A DNA stretch of 64,000 bases from Cellvibrio zantedeschiae. GTDB lineage: Bacteria; Pseudomonadota; Gammaproteobacteria; Pseudomonadales; Cellvibrionaceae. Every line of letters starts with the position of its first letter. Positions within the stretch are counted from its first letter, which is position 1. Position numbers and translations under genes: made by a program. A model generated the notes under the pieces. The model had not been told where the DNA came from, made no database searches, and saw only the letters and a list, made by a program, of their open reading frames with translations. Below, piece by piece: positions 1 through 9,967 of this stretch. The stretch spans positions 310,001 through 374,000 of the forward strand of contig NZ_BMYZ01000002.1 of NCBI RefSeq assembly GCF_014652535.1, in the 5' to 3' direction.

Positions 1-153
1 GTTGATATAAGGCTTTAGTTGCAGACAATCGCCCAATGCTCTTTGAATTGCAAGCATGATATTGCGACTTACGGGAATCACGAGCTGGCTAGTGTCCCTA
101 ATCAGCTAGACTAGCTACAATTCATATATAAAGAAAATATCAGGAATTGGTGT
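1..153. other. Leader region before the first gene; no gene seen
   Basis: No reading frame with a convincing start was recognised here. An AT-rich stretch (CATATATAAAG near 124-133) could be a -10 region for the ATPase gene that follows, but no good -35 was found. AGGA around 142 is a plausible ribosome binding site for the ATG at 154. Confidence 0.35.
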
Positions 154-1917
154 ATGGCCTTGGACCTAGTGTTGGATTTGCGTGGCGTCTTAATGGATTT
201 GGTGGCCGACGGTCGCCTGCTGCAGGAAGATGCAAATGTATTGTTGGGCGCGTCGCGTACGCGTGAACAGGCGATTATGCATCCCATCGTTTATATCGCC
301 TCGCAAAATTTGGATGATCACAAGCGCCCCGGCAAAATGCTGGATGGCGATGCTTTAACCGAATGGTTAGCCGAAAAATCGAAACATCCGCTCGTTCACA
401 TTGATCCCATGAAAATCAACACCGCCAAGGTAACCGAAATTATGGGTTATGCCTTTGCGAAGCGCCACGGTATTTTGTGTGTTGAAGTGACACAGGATGA
501 AGTCGTGGTCGCCTGTACCCAGCCTTTTGTGAGTGGCTGGGAGCCGCAACTTGAGCATGTAGCGCGTCGTCGCGTCAGGCGTGTAATTGCCAATCCGGCG
601 GATATCGAACGTTATATGGTGGAGTTTTACACACTCGCGCGTTCAGTGACGGGCGCAAGCGGCGGTGCCTCGGCTTCTGCGATTACCAACTTCGAGCAGT
701 TGGTGGAGTTGGGCAAATCAACTGATCCTGACGCGAATGACCAGCACATCGTAAAAATTGTGGATTGGTTGCTTCAATATGCTTATGACCAGCGCGCGAG
801 TGATATTCATATAGAACCACGCAGAGAAGTAGGGCGCATTCGTTTTCGTATCGACGGTGTTTTGCATTACGTTTACGAGTTGCCGGCGAATGTTGCGACA
901 GCGGTTACCAGCCGTTTTAAAGTGTTGGGACGCATGGATATCTCCGAGCGCCGCAAACCGCAAGATGGCCGTATCAAAACTCGCCGTAGCGATGGTAGTG
1001 AAATTGAATTGCGGATGAGCACCTTGCCAACGGCTTTCGGCGAAAAATTGGTCATGCGTATTTTTGATCCAGAAGTATTATTGCGCAGCTTTACTGATTT
1101 GGGGTTGGTGGGTGAAGACTACACGCGCTGGCGCACCATGCTTGATCGCCCTAATGGAATTGTGTTGGTCACTGGCCCAACGGGTTCCGGTAAAACCACA
1201 ACGCTTTATTCGTCCTTGCGCCAAATTTCCACTGCAGAAGTTAATGTAAGCACCATTGAAGATCCTATCGAAATGGTGGAAGAAAGTTTTAACCAAACGC
1301 AAGTGCATCACAAAATTGGTTTGGATTTCGCCGCTGGTATTCGCAGTTTAATGCGGCAGGATCCAGACATTATTATGGTGGGCGAAATTCGCGATTTGGA
1401 AACCGCGCAAATGGCGGTGCAAGCAGCACTCACCGGCCACTTGGTGTTATCAACTGTTCATACTAACGACGCACCTTCAACAGTCGCACGTATGCTGGAT
1501 TTGGGAATTCCTTCTTATTTAATTAATGCCACTTTACTTGGTGTTATGGCCCAGCGTTTAGTGCGCACACTTTGTCCGCACTGCAAGGAAGAAGGGCAAA
1601 TCAGTAGCGATGACTGGCAACAATTAGTTGCGCCCTGGAAAGTAAATGTTCCCGCTAAAATTTGCCGTCCCGTAGGCTGTCTGGAGTGTCGCAACACCGG
1701 TTATTTAGGTCGCCAGGGTTTATACGAGATTTTAGTTTTATCCGAAACACTTAAAGAAAAAATCACCAGTGATTGTAATATTATTGATATGCGCCGCCAG
1801 GCAATGAAAGAAGGTATGCGCACTTTGCGTTTGTCCGGCGCACAAAAAATTGCTGCGGGTTTAACTACTCTGGAGGAAGTTTTACGTGTTGCACCGCCAG
1901 CGGAAAAGGCAAACTAA
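154..1917 (+). CDS. GspE/PilB-family secretion ATPase (orphan)
   Basis: This is a 587-residue AAA-type ATPase of the type II secretion/type IV pilus family, which drives pseudopilus or pilus assembly at the inner membrane. An N-terminal region (about 1-180) resembles the GspE/MshE N domain. The catalytic core follows, with Walker A GPTGSGKTT at about 341-349, the Asp box and Walker B (DPDIIMVGEIRD), and a His box (STVHTND). Two CxxC pairs at about Cys474/477 and Cys509/512 form the zinc-binding module typical of GspE and PilB. Neighbours are not gsp or pil genes, so it is an orphan in this window. Whether it serves a pilus, a type II system or another filament cannot be told from sequence alone. 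The family is certain; the partner system is not. Confidence 0.93.
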   Translation: MALDLVLDLRGVLMDLVADGRLLQEDANVLLGASRTREQAIMHPIVYIASQNLDDHKRPGKMLDGDALTEWLAEKSKHPLVHIDPMKINTAKVTEIMGYAFAKRHGILCVEVTQDEVVVACTQPFVSGWEPQLEHVARRRVRRVIANPADIERYMVEFYTLARSVTGASGGASASAITNFEQLVELGKSTDPDANDQHIVKIVDWLLQYAYDQRASDIHIEPRREVGRIRFRIDGVLHYVYELPANVATAVTSRFKVLGRMDISERRKPQDGRIKTRRSDGSEIELRMSTLPTAFGEKLVMRIFDPEVLLRSFTDLGLVGEDYTRWRTMLDRPNGIVLVTGPTGSGKTTTLYSSLRQISTAEVNVSTIEDPIEMVEESFNQTQVHHKIGLDFAAGIRSLMRQDPDIIMVGEIRDLETAQMAVQAALTGHLVLSTVHTNDAPSTVARMLDLGIPSYLINATLLGVMAQRLVRTLCPHCKEEGQISSDDWQQLVAPWKVNVPAKICRPVGCLECRNTGYLGRQGLYEILVLSETLKEKITSDCNIIDMRRQAMKEGMRTLRLSGAQKIAAGLTTLEEVLRVAPPAEKAN

Positions 1918-1919
1918 TC

Positions 1920-2426
1920 ATGGCAACCACAGCAATTATTTATGGCGGCACCCGTAAGCAGGGAAACACGATCAACCTGATAAATGCAGCGGCACAAAAA
2001 CTGTCGGCAGATATTTTTGACGTGTCTGATTACAAAATATCATTTTATGATCATGAGCATAAAAATCGCGACGACGATTTCCTTCCGCTAATAAAAAAAC
2101 TGCTGCAATACGATTGCTGGATTTTTGCATCACCCATTTATTGGTACACCATGAGTGCACAATTAAAGGTGTTTGTTGACCGAATCTCGGATCTTATGGA
2201 TATAGAAAAAGATGTGGGCAGACAAATGCGCGGATTAGGCGCGGCTCTCATTGCGACAGGTGTAGAAGAAAGCTGCCCGATTTGCTACGAAGACGTTTTT
2301 ATTAACAGCTTCAACTATCTCGATATGAATTATTTGGGTTGCCTCTATATGGATACGAGCAAAGGTATGGATTTGGAACTGCTGGAATCCAACTTAAATC
2401 TTTTTGTTGAATCCTTAAGGGCATAA
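1920..2426 (+). CDS. NAD(P)H-dependent FMN reductase-like flavodoxin-fold protein
   Basis: A 168-residue protein of the flavodoxin-like NAD(P)H-dependent oxidoreductase family. The N-terminal GGTRKQGNT segment matches the FMN phosphate-binding loop, and the ASPIYWYTMSAQLKVFVDR segment matches the second flavin-binding loop seen in NADPH-dependent FMN reductases. Members reduce FMN, quinones or azo/nitro compounds in the cytosol. It begins two bases after the stop of the ATPase gene, so the two are probably co-transcribed, although no functional link is obvious. Paired cysteines in a CPICYED segment could be redox active, but this is inference. Substrate unknown. Confidence 0.8.
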   Translation: MATTAIIYGGTRKQGNTINLINAAAQKLSADIFDVSDYKISFYDHEHKNRDDDFLPLIKKLLQYDCWIFASPIYWYTMSAQLKVFVDRISDLMDIEKDVGRQMRGLGAALIATGVEESCPICYEDVFINSFNYLDMNYLGCLYMDTSKGMDLELLESNLNLFVESLRA

Positions 2427-2742
2427 TTCATAGTGTATTTCCCGATGTTTTAAATTAAACATCTTCGTAAGTCCCTCCTCTCGTTGCTCATTCTAGTTCA
2501 TCGCTCATCCCATTTCATCGCAATAATTATTCCTTCGCCGCTTATTGGTCACAATAAGCCTCTATCCTCACTTGGTTCAGTTATTGCCTTAGTCCTCTTG
2601 GCTTCTTTAAAACGTAGCTGCAGCACCTGTTAACAGCAGATGCGCACTCTTCAAGCGCATTAAAAAAAGGCGCGCACCTTTTTGCATCATGGTTGCCGAT
2701 GTTGATTCGCTGATTTACCTATAATTAGGAAGGGTACTTTTT
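2427..2742. other. Intergenic region with two hairpins
   Basis: No gene seen. A hairpin GATGTTT/AAACATC lies at 2444-2463 just after the reductase gene and could end its transcript, though no long T run follows. A second hairpin (AAAAAGG at 2664-2670, CCTTTTT at 2677-2683) is terminator-like. The segment AGGAAGGG near 2728-2735 is a strong ribosome binding site for the ATG at 2743. Confidence 0.4.
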
Positions 2743-5700
2743 ATGGCTATACGTGTTGCCATTCACCATGTCACTGAATATAAGTTCGACCGCTTAACGT
2801 CCTTATTCCCCCACGTATTGCGTTTACGCCCGGCGCCTCATTCGCGAACTAAAATCCATAGCTACGCGTTAAAAATTGAACCTGAAAATCATTTTATTAA
2901 TTGGCAGCAGGATCCTTTTGGAAACTTCCAGGCGCGCCTGGTTTTCCCTGATCAATGTAAAAAATTAAAAATATCGGTAGAAGTCATAGCAGAAATGACT
3001 TCGATAAATCCATTTGATTTTTTTGTGGAAGAATATGCCGAATACATTCCATTTGATTACGATGAGCAATTAAAACGCGAATTGATTCCCTATTTGGAAG
3101 TTATAGAAAATGGACCTCAGCTAATTGCACTAATTGAAGATATTAAAGCAGAGATACGCCATCGCCTCGTATCAGAGAAGCCTTGGCATGTGAACGATTT
3201 TCTAGTTCAGGTGAATCAAAAATTACAACAATTAATTGGTTACGGTGTGCGACTGGAGCCGGGCATTCAAACCTGTGAAGAAACCTTAACGCTTGCAAAA
3301 GGATCGTGCCGCGATACCGCGTGGTTGTTAGTGCAAGTATTCCGTCATTTAGGTTATGCCTCACGTTTTGCATCTGGCTATTTGGTGCAATTAACGTCAG
3401 ATATTAAAGCACTGGATGGTCCCAGCGGACCCGAAAAAGATTTCACAGATTTGCATGCATGGACAGAAATTTTTATTCCCGGTGCAGGTTGGATTGGTTT
3501 AGATCCAACATCAGGTTTACTGGCGACAGAAGGGCATATTCCGCTCGCCTGCACGCCAGATCCTATTTCAGCTGCACCCATTACAGGCGCTACGGGCAAA
3601 TGTGAAGTTGAGTTTGCCTACAGCAATGAGGTTTTCCGCGTGTTGGAAGATCCGCGTGTAACAAAACCCTATACTGAAGATCAATGGGCAACAATTAATG
3701 CACTGGGTGCAGCGGTTGACAAACAATTAATTGAACAAGATGTTCGTTTAACCACGGGTGGCGAACCTACTTTTGTTTCCATTGATGATATGGAATCCGA
3801 GCAATGGAATACTGGTGCATTGGGTGCCGACAAATTAAAGCTTGCGAAAGATTTATTATTGCGTATGCGCAAAACTTTTGCGCCTTTCGGATTGTTACAT
3901 TACGGTCAAGGAAAATGGTACCCCGGTGAGGAAATTCCACGTTGGGCGTTAGGATGTTTTTGGCGTACTGATGGTGAACCCTTGTGGCGCGATGATAAAT
4001 ATTTAGCGCGTGTTGATAAGTCCTACGGTTTTAATCATGAAAGCGCAAAGAAGTTTGCGCAGGCCTTGTGTAGAAAAATTGTTGTCAATAGCGAGCATTT
4101 AATGCCCGCTTACGAAGACGTGCTCTATTATATGTGGGCAGAACAACAATTGCCTGTTGGAATAGATCCACTCAAAGCCGATTTAAAAGATGATTTAGAA
4201 CGTCGCCGTTTGGCAGCATTACTGTCTCGCGGTTTAAATATAGAAACGGGTTATGTGTTGCCTATTGAATGGAATTACGCACACAGCACCTGGTTAACTG
4301 GCCGCTGGAAATTACGCACCAGCGCGCTCATGTTAATTCCGGGAGACTCACCCCTTGGTTTACGCTTACCTTTAAACTCAGTTGGCTTTCCTGAAAAAGA
4401 ATATGATCGCTATCAACCTGAATCCGATCCTATCGAAGAAAAACCATCGTTAAATGCTGCCGGAAAAACCCATCAAGCTGTGCGTGTGAGTTCATTAGAA
4501 CAATTGGTACAAAAGTTTTCATCCAAACGCAAAGCCAATCCAAAATCTGTAACACAAACCATTGCCGAGCAAGCTATTAATCCAAAACCAATGGAGAAGC
4601 CGCATTATTTGGAAGCAGGTTATATCATTCGCACTGCAATGTGTTTTGAAGCGCGCGAAGGACGCATGCATATTTTTATGCCGCCGCTCACTTATCTAGA
4701 ACATTACGTGGCGTTAATTGAGGCCATTGAAGATGTAGCAAAAGAACTAAATATGCCGGTTGTGTTGGAGGGTTATGAGCCGCCAAAAGATTACCGCATC
4801 AAGAAATTTTTAATCACACCCGACCCAGGTGTAATTGAAGTTAATATTCATCCGGTAGAAACCTGGCCGGAATTAGTTAGCAATACCGAAGCGCTTTATG
4901 AAGATGCTCGACAAACACGCTTGGGCACTGAAAAATTTATGTTAGATGGCCGCCACTCAGGAACAGGCGGCGGCAATCACGTTACATTTGGTGGTTGGAC
5001 CCCAGCGAACAGCCCGTTTTTGCGCCGGCCAGATTTATTGCGCAGCCTGGTTACTTTTTGGCAACATCACCCCGCGCTTTCTTATTTGTTTTCAGGATTA
5101 TTTATCGGGCCAACAAGTCAATCACCGCGCGTGGATGAAGGCCGCGATGAAATGTTGTACGAATTGGAAATTGCATTTAAAGAAATGCCTGATGGTTTGG
5201 TTGATCAACCCTGGTTAACAGATCGTTTGATGCGTAATTTATTAATCGATATCACCGGTAATACCCATCGCGCCGAATTTTGTATCGATAAACTTTATTC
5301 ACCGGGAAGTGCAAGTGGTCGCCAGGGGATTTTGGAGTTTCGCGGTTTTGAAATGCCGCCGCATGCGCGCATGTCGCTTGTACAAATTTTATTACTACGT
5401 TGCTTGATCAGTCGCTTCTGGAAGGAGCCTTATAAAAAACCTCTCGTGCGTTGGGGCACCGCGTTGCACGACAAATTTATGTTGCCGCATTATGTATGGG
5501 AAGACATGCGCGATGTGGTGCAAGACTTAAATGATCACGGCTATCCATTTCAACTTGAATGGCTTGCAGCATTTGAAGAATTTCGCTTTCCGCATTATGG
5601 CCGTATGCAGTTGGATGATATTCAAATTGAATTGCGCTGGGCGATTGAACCCTGGCATGTATTAGGCGAAGAAGTTTCAAGCTTCGGCACGTCGCGTTAT

Positions 5701-6189
5701 GTAGATTCTTCTATCGAACGCTTGCAAGTAAAAATTTCCGGGCTCACACCTGGCCGCCATGTACTCGCATGTAACGGACGTCGCGTATGTTTGAATGCAA
5801 CCGCCAAGCATGGCGAATACGTTGGCGGCGTTCGCTATCGCGCATGGCAACCACCTTCTGCATTGCACCCAACTATTGGTATTCATTCACCGCTAGTATT
5901 TGATTTGATAGATACCTGGAATGGAAAATCAATTGGCGGTTGCACTTATCACGTTAGTCACCCGGGTGGTCGTAGTTATGATCGCTTTCCGGTTAACGCG
6001 AACGAAGCTGAGTCCCGTCGTGGCAATCGCTTCTTCGATTTTAATCACACTCCTGGTGCGTTACCTGTTTCTCCAGCGGGAAAAATTTTGCGCGAATTTT
6101 TTGAGCATAAACATCCCCCAAGGCCTATGGCTCCGCCACCAGAAGAGCCGGCAGACGAATATCCTCATACATTGGATTTGCGGCGGTAA
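2743..6189 (+). CDS. Transglutaminase-like protein fused to DUF2126
   Basis: A very large 1148-residue protein. The first 300 residues are a bacterial transglutaminase-like cysteine protease fold with N-terminal beta domain. The triad is visible as Cys189 (KGSCRDTAWL), His238 (DLHAW) and Asp254 (GLDPTSG). From about residue 330 to the end is the DUF2126 (COG4196) region, starting at TTGGEPTFVSIDD and containing GTGGGNHVTFGG and IGPTSQSPRVDEGR segments typical of that family. This fused form is always found with ATP-grasp/alpha-E genes and a second transglutaminase, as here. Comparative work (Iyer, Aravind and colleagues on amidoligase systems) proposes peptide bond formation and removal on proteins or small peptides; no reaction has been shown as far as I know. 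No signal peptide, so probably cytosolic. Strong Shine-Dalgarno upstream. Confidence 0.92.
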   Translation: MAIRVAIHHVTEYKFDRLTSLFPHVLRLRPAPHSRTKIHSYALKIEPENHFINWQQDPFGNFQARLVFPDQCKKLKISVEVIAEMTSINPFDFFVEEYAEYIPFDYDEQLKRELIPYLEVIENGPQLIALIEDIKAEIRHRLVSEKPWHVNDFLVQVNQKLQQLIGYGVRLEPGIQTCEETLTLAKGSCRDTAWLLVQVFRHLGYASRFASGYLVQLTSDIKALDGPSGPEKDFTDLHAWTEIFIPGAGWIGLDPTSGLLATEGHIPLACTPDPISAAPITGATGKCEVEFAYSNEVFRVLEDPRVTKPYTEDQWATINALGAAVDKQLIEQDVRLTTGGEPTFVSIDDMESEQWNTGALGADKLKLAKDLLLRMRKTFAPFGLLHYGQGKWYPGEEIPRWALGCFWRTDGEPLWRDDKYLARVDKSYGFNHESAKKFAQALCRKIVVNSEHLMPAYEDVLYYMWAEQQLPVGIDPLKADLKDDLERRRLAALLSRGLNIETGYVLPIEWNYAHSTWLTGRWKLRTSALMLIPGDSPLGLRLPLNSVGFPEKEYDRYQPESDPIEEKPSLNAAGKTHQAVRVSSLEQLVQKFSSKRKANPKSVTQTIAEQAINPKPMEKPHYLEAGYIIRTAMCFEAREGRMHIFMPPLTYLEHYVALIEAIEDVAKELNMPVVLEGYEPPKDYRIKKFLITPDPGVIEVNIHPVETWPELVSNTEALYEDARQTRLGTEKFMLDGRHSGTGGGNHVTFGGWTPANSPFLRRPDLLRSLVTFWQHHPALSYLFSGLFIGPTSQSPRVDEGRDEMLYELEIAFKEMPDGLVDQPWLTDRLMRNLLIDITGNTHRAEFCIDKLYSPGSASGRQGILEFRGFEMPPHARMSLVQILLLRCLISRFWKEPYKKPLVRWGTALHDKFMLPHYVWEDMRDVVQDLNDHGYPFQLEWLAAFEEFRFPHYGRMQLDDIQIELRWAIEPWHVLGEEVSSFGTSRYVDSSIERLQVKISGLTPGRHVLACNGRRVCLNATAKHGEYVGGVRYRAWQPPSALHPTIGIHSPLVFDLIDTWNGKSIGGCTYHVSHPGGRSYDRFPVNANEAESRRGNRFFDFNHTPGALPVSPAGKILREFFEHKHPPRPMAPPPEEPADEYPHTLDLRR

Positions 6190-6318
6190 ACTTCAAATAA
6201 TGAGTCGTCATAACAGCTTTGCTTAGAACAAATTGTCTTGCAGCTGTTTTATAAAACATAGGAGTGTTAAAAAGCGCTAAAATGATTTTACTATTTTTTA
6301 TAACAGAATCTCTAAATC

Positions 6319-8868
6319 ATGAATCCTTATTCCGCGCAGATGGAAAATCAAAATATAAATCGTGAATTCGGTTATCAACCAGCTACCGATAGTTTGGATG
6401 AAGCCTATACGAACACTGGCGAAATTCGTTCGCATTGGAAATATCTTTTAGAAAGCTTGCACAGTCTTGGTGCTGAGGCCATTGAGGAGCGTCAGAAGAA
6501 AGTTCGCCGTATTCTGCGTGATGACGGTGCAACCTACAAAATTTATGATGAGCCCAATGCTAGCCAAACATGGCAGTTAAATCCGGTTCCTTTATTAATC
6601 AGCAGTGAGGAGTGGAGCCGCACAGAAACAGCACTAATCGAGCGCGCGGAATTATTTAATGCCATTTTGTTGGATATTTATGGCGATCGTAAATTAGTTC
6701 AGTACGGTATTATTCCACCTGAATTGCCGTTTTCCCATGCTGGATATTTGCGCCCTTGTCATCAAATAAAAATGCAAGGTGAGCATCAGCTGATTTTACA
6801 TGGCGTTGATTTAGTCCGCAGTGCTGATGGCAAAATGAAAATCATGGCTGATCGAACTCAGGCTCCCTCTGGTGCCGGTTACGCCTTGGAAAATCGCACG
6901 GTAATGAATCGCGTCTTCCCCAGTTTATTCCGCGACAGCCACGTTCATCGCCTCTCGTTATTTTTTTCGCGCATGCGACAAAAATTACATGAATTAAACC
7001 CTAATGGTGGCATTGCCCGCATAGTTGTTTTAACTCCCGGTGCCTACAACGAAACTTATTTTGAACATGCATATCTTGCCAACTATTTGGGTTTTCAATT
7101 AGTGCAGGGTAGTGACCTTACTGTTCGTAATGGCTATCTGTGGATGAAATCACTCGATGGTTTAAAGCGTGTAGATGTTATTTTGCGCCGCGTTGATGAT
7201 GTCTATTGTGATCCGGTTGAATTAAAAGGTGATTCGCAATTGGGTGTACCGGGTTTGCTGGAAGTTGCGCGCATGGGTAATGTTGCTATAGCCAATCCGC
7301 TCGGGTCCAGTGTTTTGGAAAACCCCGCACTCTTGCGCTATCTGCCAGAGATTTCCAAAGCACTTCTTGGTCGTGAATTGCAAATGGAATCGGTAAAAAC
7401 CTGGTGGTGTGGAGACAAGCAGGATTTGGAGTATGTGTGTGCAAACTTGAAAGATTTGCTTATCAAACCTACTTATCGTAAACCCGGCTTATATGAAGTT
7501 TACGGCGCCGAGCTCGACGATACTAAGTTACAAGCCTGGCAAAATCGTATTCGCAAACATCCGTACCAATTTGCGGCGCAGGAATATGTTGCTAGTGCAA
7601 AAACACCGACATGGCATAAAGGTAATTTTTTACCACGCGCTTCTATTTTGCGTACTTTTGCTGTAGCTAGTGAGTCTTCGTATGCAGTTTTGCCCGGCGG
7701 CCTGACGCGCGTTAATTTGGATTCTGATAAAAAAATTATTTCCAACCAACGCGGTTCGGTTTCAAAAGATACCTGGGTGTTAGCGTCAGAGCCAGAAAAA
7801 CACATCACCTTGCGCGCACCGGAAATTCAACAGAGCCAGGAAAGTGTAGGTGAACTACCTAGCCGAGTTGTAGAAAATCTTTTTTGGATGGGGCGATACG
7901 CGGAGCGTGCCGAATCAGCATTGCGTTTATTGCGCACTGTGTTTCTTCAACTTAATAAAACGGAAACTTTACCTGATAGTATTTTTCGAACGCTTTTAAA
8001 ATCTATTACTGATGTCACGTCAACTTATCCCGGTTTTACCAGTTTTGATGCTGAGCTACTTAAGAATCCTGAATCAGAAATGATTTCGATAATTTTGGAT
8101 CAGCATCGTATTGGCAGTGTGGCTAATAATTTAGTTGCTATGATTAAATCGGCTGAGCAAGTGAAAGAGCAGTTATCGAGTGACACTCAGCGGATCATCA
8201 ATAATATTGGCGATGAGCTTGATAATTTAAAATTGATTTTAAAACCCGGTGCACTTTCTGCACCGGAAGAAGCTTTAGGGCCATTAGTAACAGCCTTATT
8301 AGCATTCGCGGGTTTGATTCACGAAAGTATGATTCGTGGTAACGGTTGGCATTTTATGGAAATGGGCCGCCGTATGGAACGTGCGTTACAGATCATTAGT
8401 GGCTTACGTTCCATGTTGACCAGTAAGTTCGATGATATTGAGCAAGAGGTTCTAGTCGAAACTGCACTTCTGTGTGGTGAGGCGTTAATTTCTTATCGCC
8501 GCCGTTATCAAAGTGGTGTGAATATTGAAAATGGATTGGAAATGATTTTGCTTAACGCCAAGAATCCACGCTCCTTGCTATTTCAAGTTGAAGAGCTGGC
8601 AATGCATTTTGCTGATTTGCCGGGCACTAAAGAAACGCTCAACGCCGAAAATAAATTTTTGTTGGAAGCCATCACAACACTTAAGCTGAGCGACGTGAAA
8701 AATCTTGCTAAAGCTGAAACCGGAGTGCGTCAGGATTTAGATCAAACATTAGCGCGGGTTCAATATCTTGTTAGCAGCGCAGCTAAGGCAATTAGCCAGC
8801 GTTATTTTGATCATGCTCAAGGTCCACAGTTATTGGTAAAAAATACTGAATGGCAAGACCACCTTTGA
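6319..8868 (+). CDS. Circularly permuted ATP-grasp protein fused to alpha-E domain
   Basis: An 849-residue fusion. Residues about 1-490 are the circularly permuted type 2 ATP-grasp family (COG2308), with IKPTYRKPG and FAAQEYV segments of the nucleotide-binding half. Residues from about 515 (SRVVENLFWMGRYAERAE) to the end are the helical alpha-E domain (COG2307). In many bacteria these are two adjacent genes; here they are one reading frame. ATP-grasp enzymes join a carboxylate to an amine through an acyl phosphate, so a peptide or isopeptide ligase role is expected, with alpha-E as an obligate partner of unknown function. It lies 130 bases after the DUF2126 gene and 28 bases before the second transglutaminase, which suggests one operon. 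No obvious Shine-Dalgarno precedes the start, so the exact start is less sure. Confidence 0.92.
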   Translation: MNPYSAQMENQNINREFGYQPATDSLDEAYTNTGEIRSHWKYLLESLHSLGAEAIEERQKKVRRILRDDGATYKIYDEPNASQTWQLNPVPLLISSEEWSRTETALIERAELFNAILLDIYGDRKLVQYGIIPPELPFSHAGYLRPCHQIKMQGEHQLILHGVDLVRSADGKMKIMADRTQAPSGAGYALENRTVMNRVFPSLFRDSHVHRLSLFFSRMRQKLHELNPNGGIARIVVLTPGAYNETYFEHAYLANYLGFQLVQGSDLTVRNGYLWMKSLDGLKRVDVILRRVDDVYCDPVELKGDSQLGVPGLLEVARMGNVAIANPLGSSVLENPALLRYLPEISKALLGRELQMESVKTWWCGDKQDLEYVCANLKDLLIKPTYRKPGLYEVYGAELDDTKLQAWQNRIRKHPYQFAAQEYVASAKTPTWHKGNFLPRASILRTFAVASESSYAVLPGGLTRVNLDSDKKIISNQRGSVSKDTWVLASEPEKHITLRAPEIQQSQESVGELPSRVVENLFWMGRYAERAESALRLLRTVFLQLNKTETLPDSIFRTLLKSITDVTSTYPGFTSFDAELLKNPESEMISIILDQHRIGSVANNLVAMIKSAEQVKEQLSSDTQRIINNIGDELDNLKLILKPGALSAPEEALGPLVTALLAFAGLIHESMIRGNGWHFMEMGRRMERALQIISGLRSMLTSKFDDIEQEVLVETALLCGEALISYRRRYQSGVNIENGLEMILLNAKNPRSLLFQVEELAMHFADLPGTKETLNAENKFLLEAITTLKLSDVKNLAKAETGVRQDLDQTLARVQYLVSSAAKAISQRYFDHAQGPQLLVKNTEWQDHL

Positions 8869-8896
8869 ATAAATCCTCGCTGAGCCATTGTCGCTT

Positions 8897-9781
8897 ATGA
8901 AATATATTGTTCGCCATAAAACTCGTTATAAATATGCTTTAGCGGTAAGTAATTGTTACAACCTTGCTTATGTATTGCCACGCAACACTCCGCAGCAGCA
9001 GGTGGATGCGATTGATATAAAAATTTCACCAACAGCAACAACTCATAACACACGTACCGATTGCTACGGCAACCAATTCTTGCAGTTTTCTATTGAAAAA
9101 GATCATAGCGATCTGGAGCTGTCCATCACCAGCACTCTTCATGTGAAAGACGCAGAAGCTAATATTAATTTGGATTTTGGAAATCCGTGCAGTTACGTAA
9201 AGTATTTATTGGAAAACACCAGGACGATTGAGTGTGTAAATGCGCGTGAATTTATTCTGGACTCACCCATGGTACATGCGCAGCCGTATCTTGCTGAATA
9301 CGCAGCAGCGTCGTTTACAGAAGATCGCCCATTCCTGTCGGCAGTTATGGAGCTAACCCAGCGAATTTTTAACGATTTTACTTACGACCCTGAATTTTCT
9401 GATGTGGCCACGCCCTTGGCTGAAGTGTTTAAACATAAGCGTGGTGTCTGCCAGGACTTTGCGCATTTTGCAATTGGTTGTTTACGTTCACTCGGTTACC
9501 CCGCTCGTTATGTCAGTGGTTATTTGGAAACCTTGCCGCCACCTGGCGAAGAAAAATTAATTGGTGCAGATGCAACTCACGCATGGTTTGCGGTTTATTC
9601 ACCGGGCGAAGGATGGTTTGAGTTTGATCCTACAAATAACACTGTAACGGGCGAGCAACATATTACAACTGCGTGGGGCCGGGACTATTCTGATGTAACA
9701 CCACTTAAAGGCGTGATTTTTGGTGGCGGTCATTCACCGCAACTATTTGTATCTGTAGATGTGCAGCGGGTCAGTGAATAA
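8897..9781 (+). CDS. Transglutaminase-like domain protein
   Basis: A 294-residue transglutaminase-like protein (COG1305 type) with an N-terminal beta domain (MKYIVRHKTRYKY) and a papain-like core. Catalytic residues are visible as Cys185 in HKRGVCQDFAH, His in DATHAWF and Asp in FEFDPTNN. A TTG nine bases upstream is in frame, but the ATG at 8897 gives the usual family N-terminus. Third gene of the transglutaminase-DUF2126, ATP-grasp/alpha-E, transglutaminase cluster. Family members probably cut or transfer amide bonds; the natural substrate of this cluster is not known. Confidence 0.9.
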   Translation: MKYIVRHKTRYKYALAVSNCYNLAYVLPRNTPQQQVDAIDIKISPTATTHNTRTDCYGNQFLQFSIEKDHSDLELSITSTLHVKDAEANINLDFGNPCSYVKYLLENTRTIECVNAREFILDSPMVHAQPYLAEYAAASFTEDRPFLSAVMELTQRIFNDFTYDPEFSDVATPLAEVFKHKRGVCQDFAHFAIGCLRSLGYPARYVSGYLETLPPPGEEKLIGADATHAWFAVYSPGEGWFEFDPTNNTVTGEQHITTAWGRDYSDVTPLKGVIFGGGHSPQLFVSVDVQRVSE

Positions 9782-9967
9782 TTTTAGCTCCTCCTATTTC
9801 ATTAATTAGAGAAGAAGTTTTCGCTAAATCCAAGCCGAGTGTTGTAAGATTCAAGAATTCGTACCCTTTCTGTTTTTGGATAACAGGATAATTTAAGCTG
9901 GCTTTGTGGCTAGCCTAAGGTGAGGGAGCCCATACACCGCTCCGCAACTACAGGTCATGGTATTTAA
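9782..9967. other. Junction between core genes and the cassette-like array
   Basis: No gene seen. Base composition shifts from here to a more AT-rich pattern that lasts to about 15.6 kb. A small hairpin (GGAGC/GCTCC near 9925-9942) is present. None of the 15-base repeats found downstream is present on this left side, and no integron attI site or integrase gene was recognised. Confidence 0.3.
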
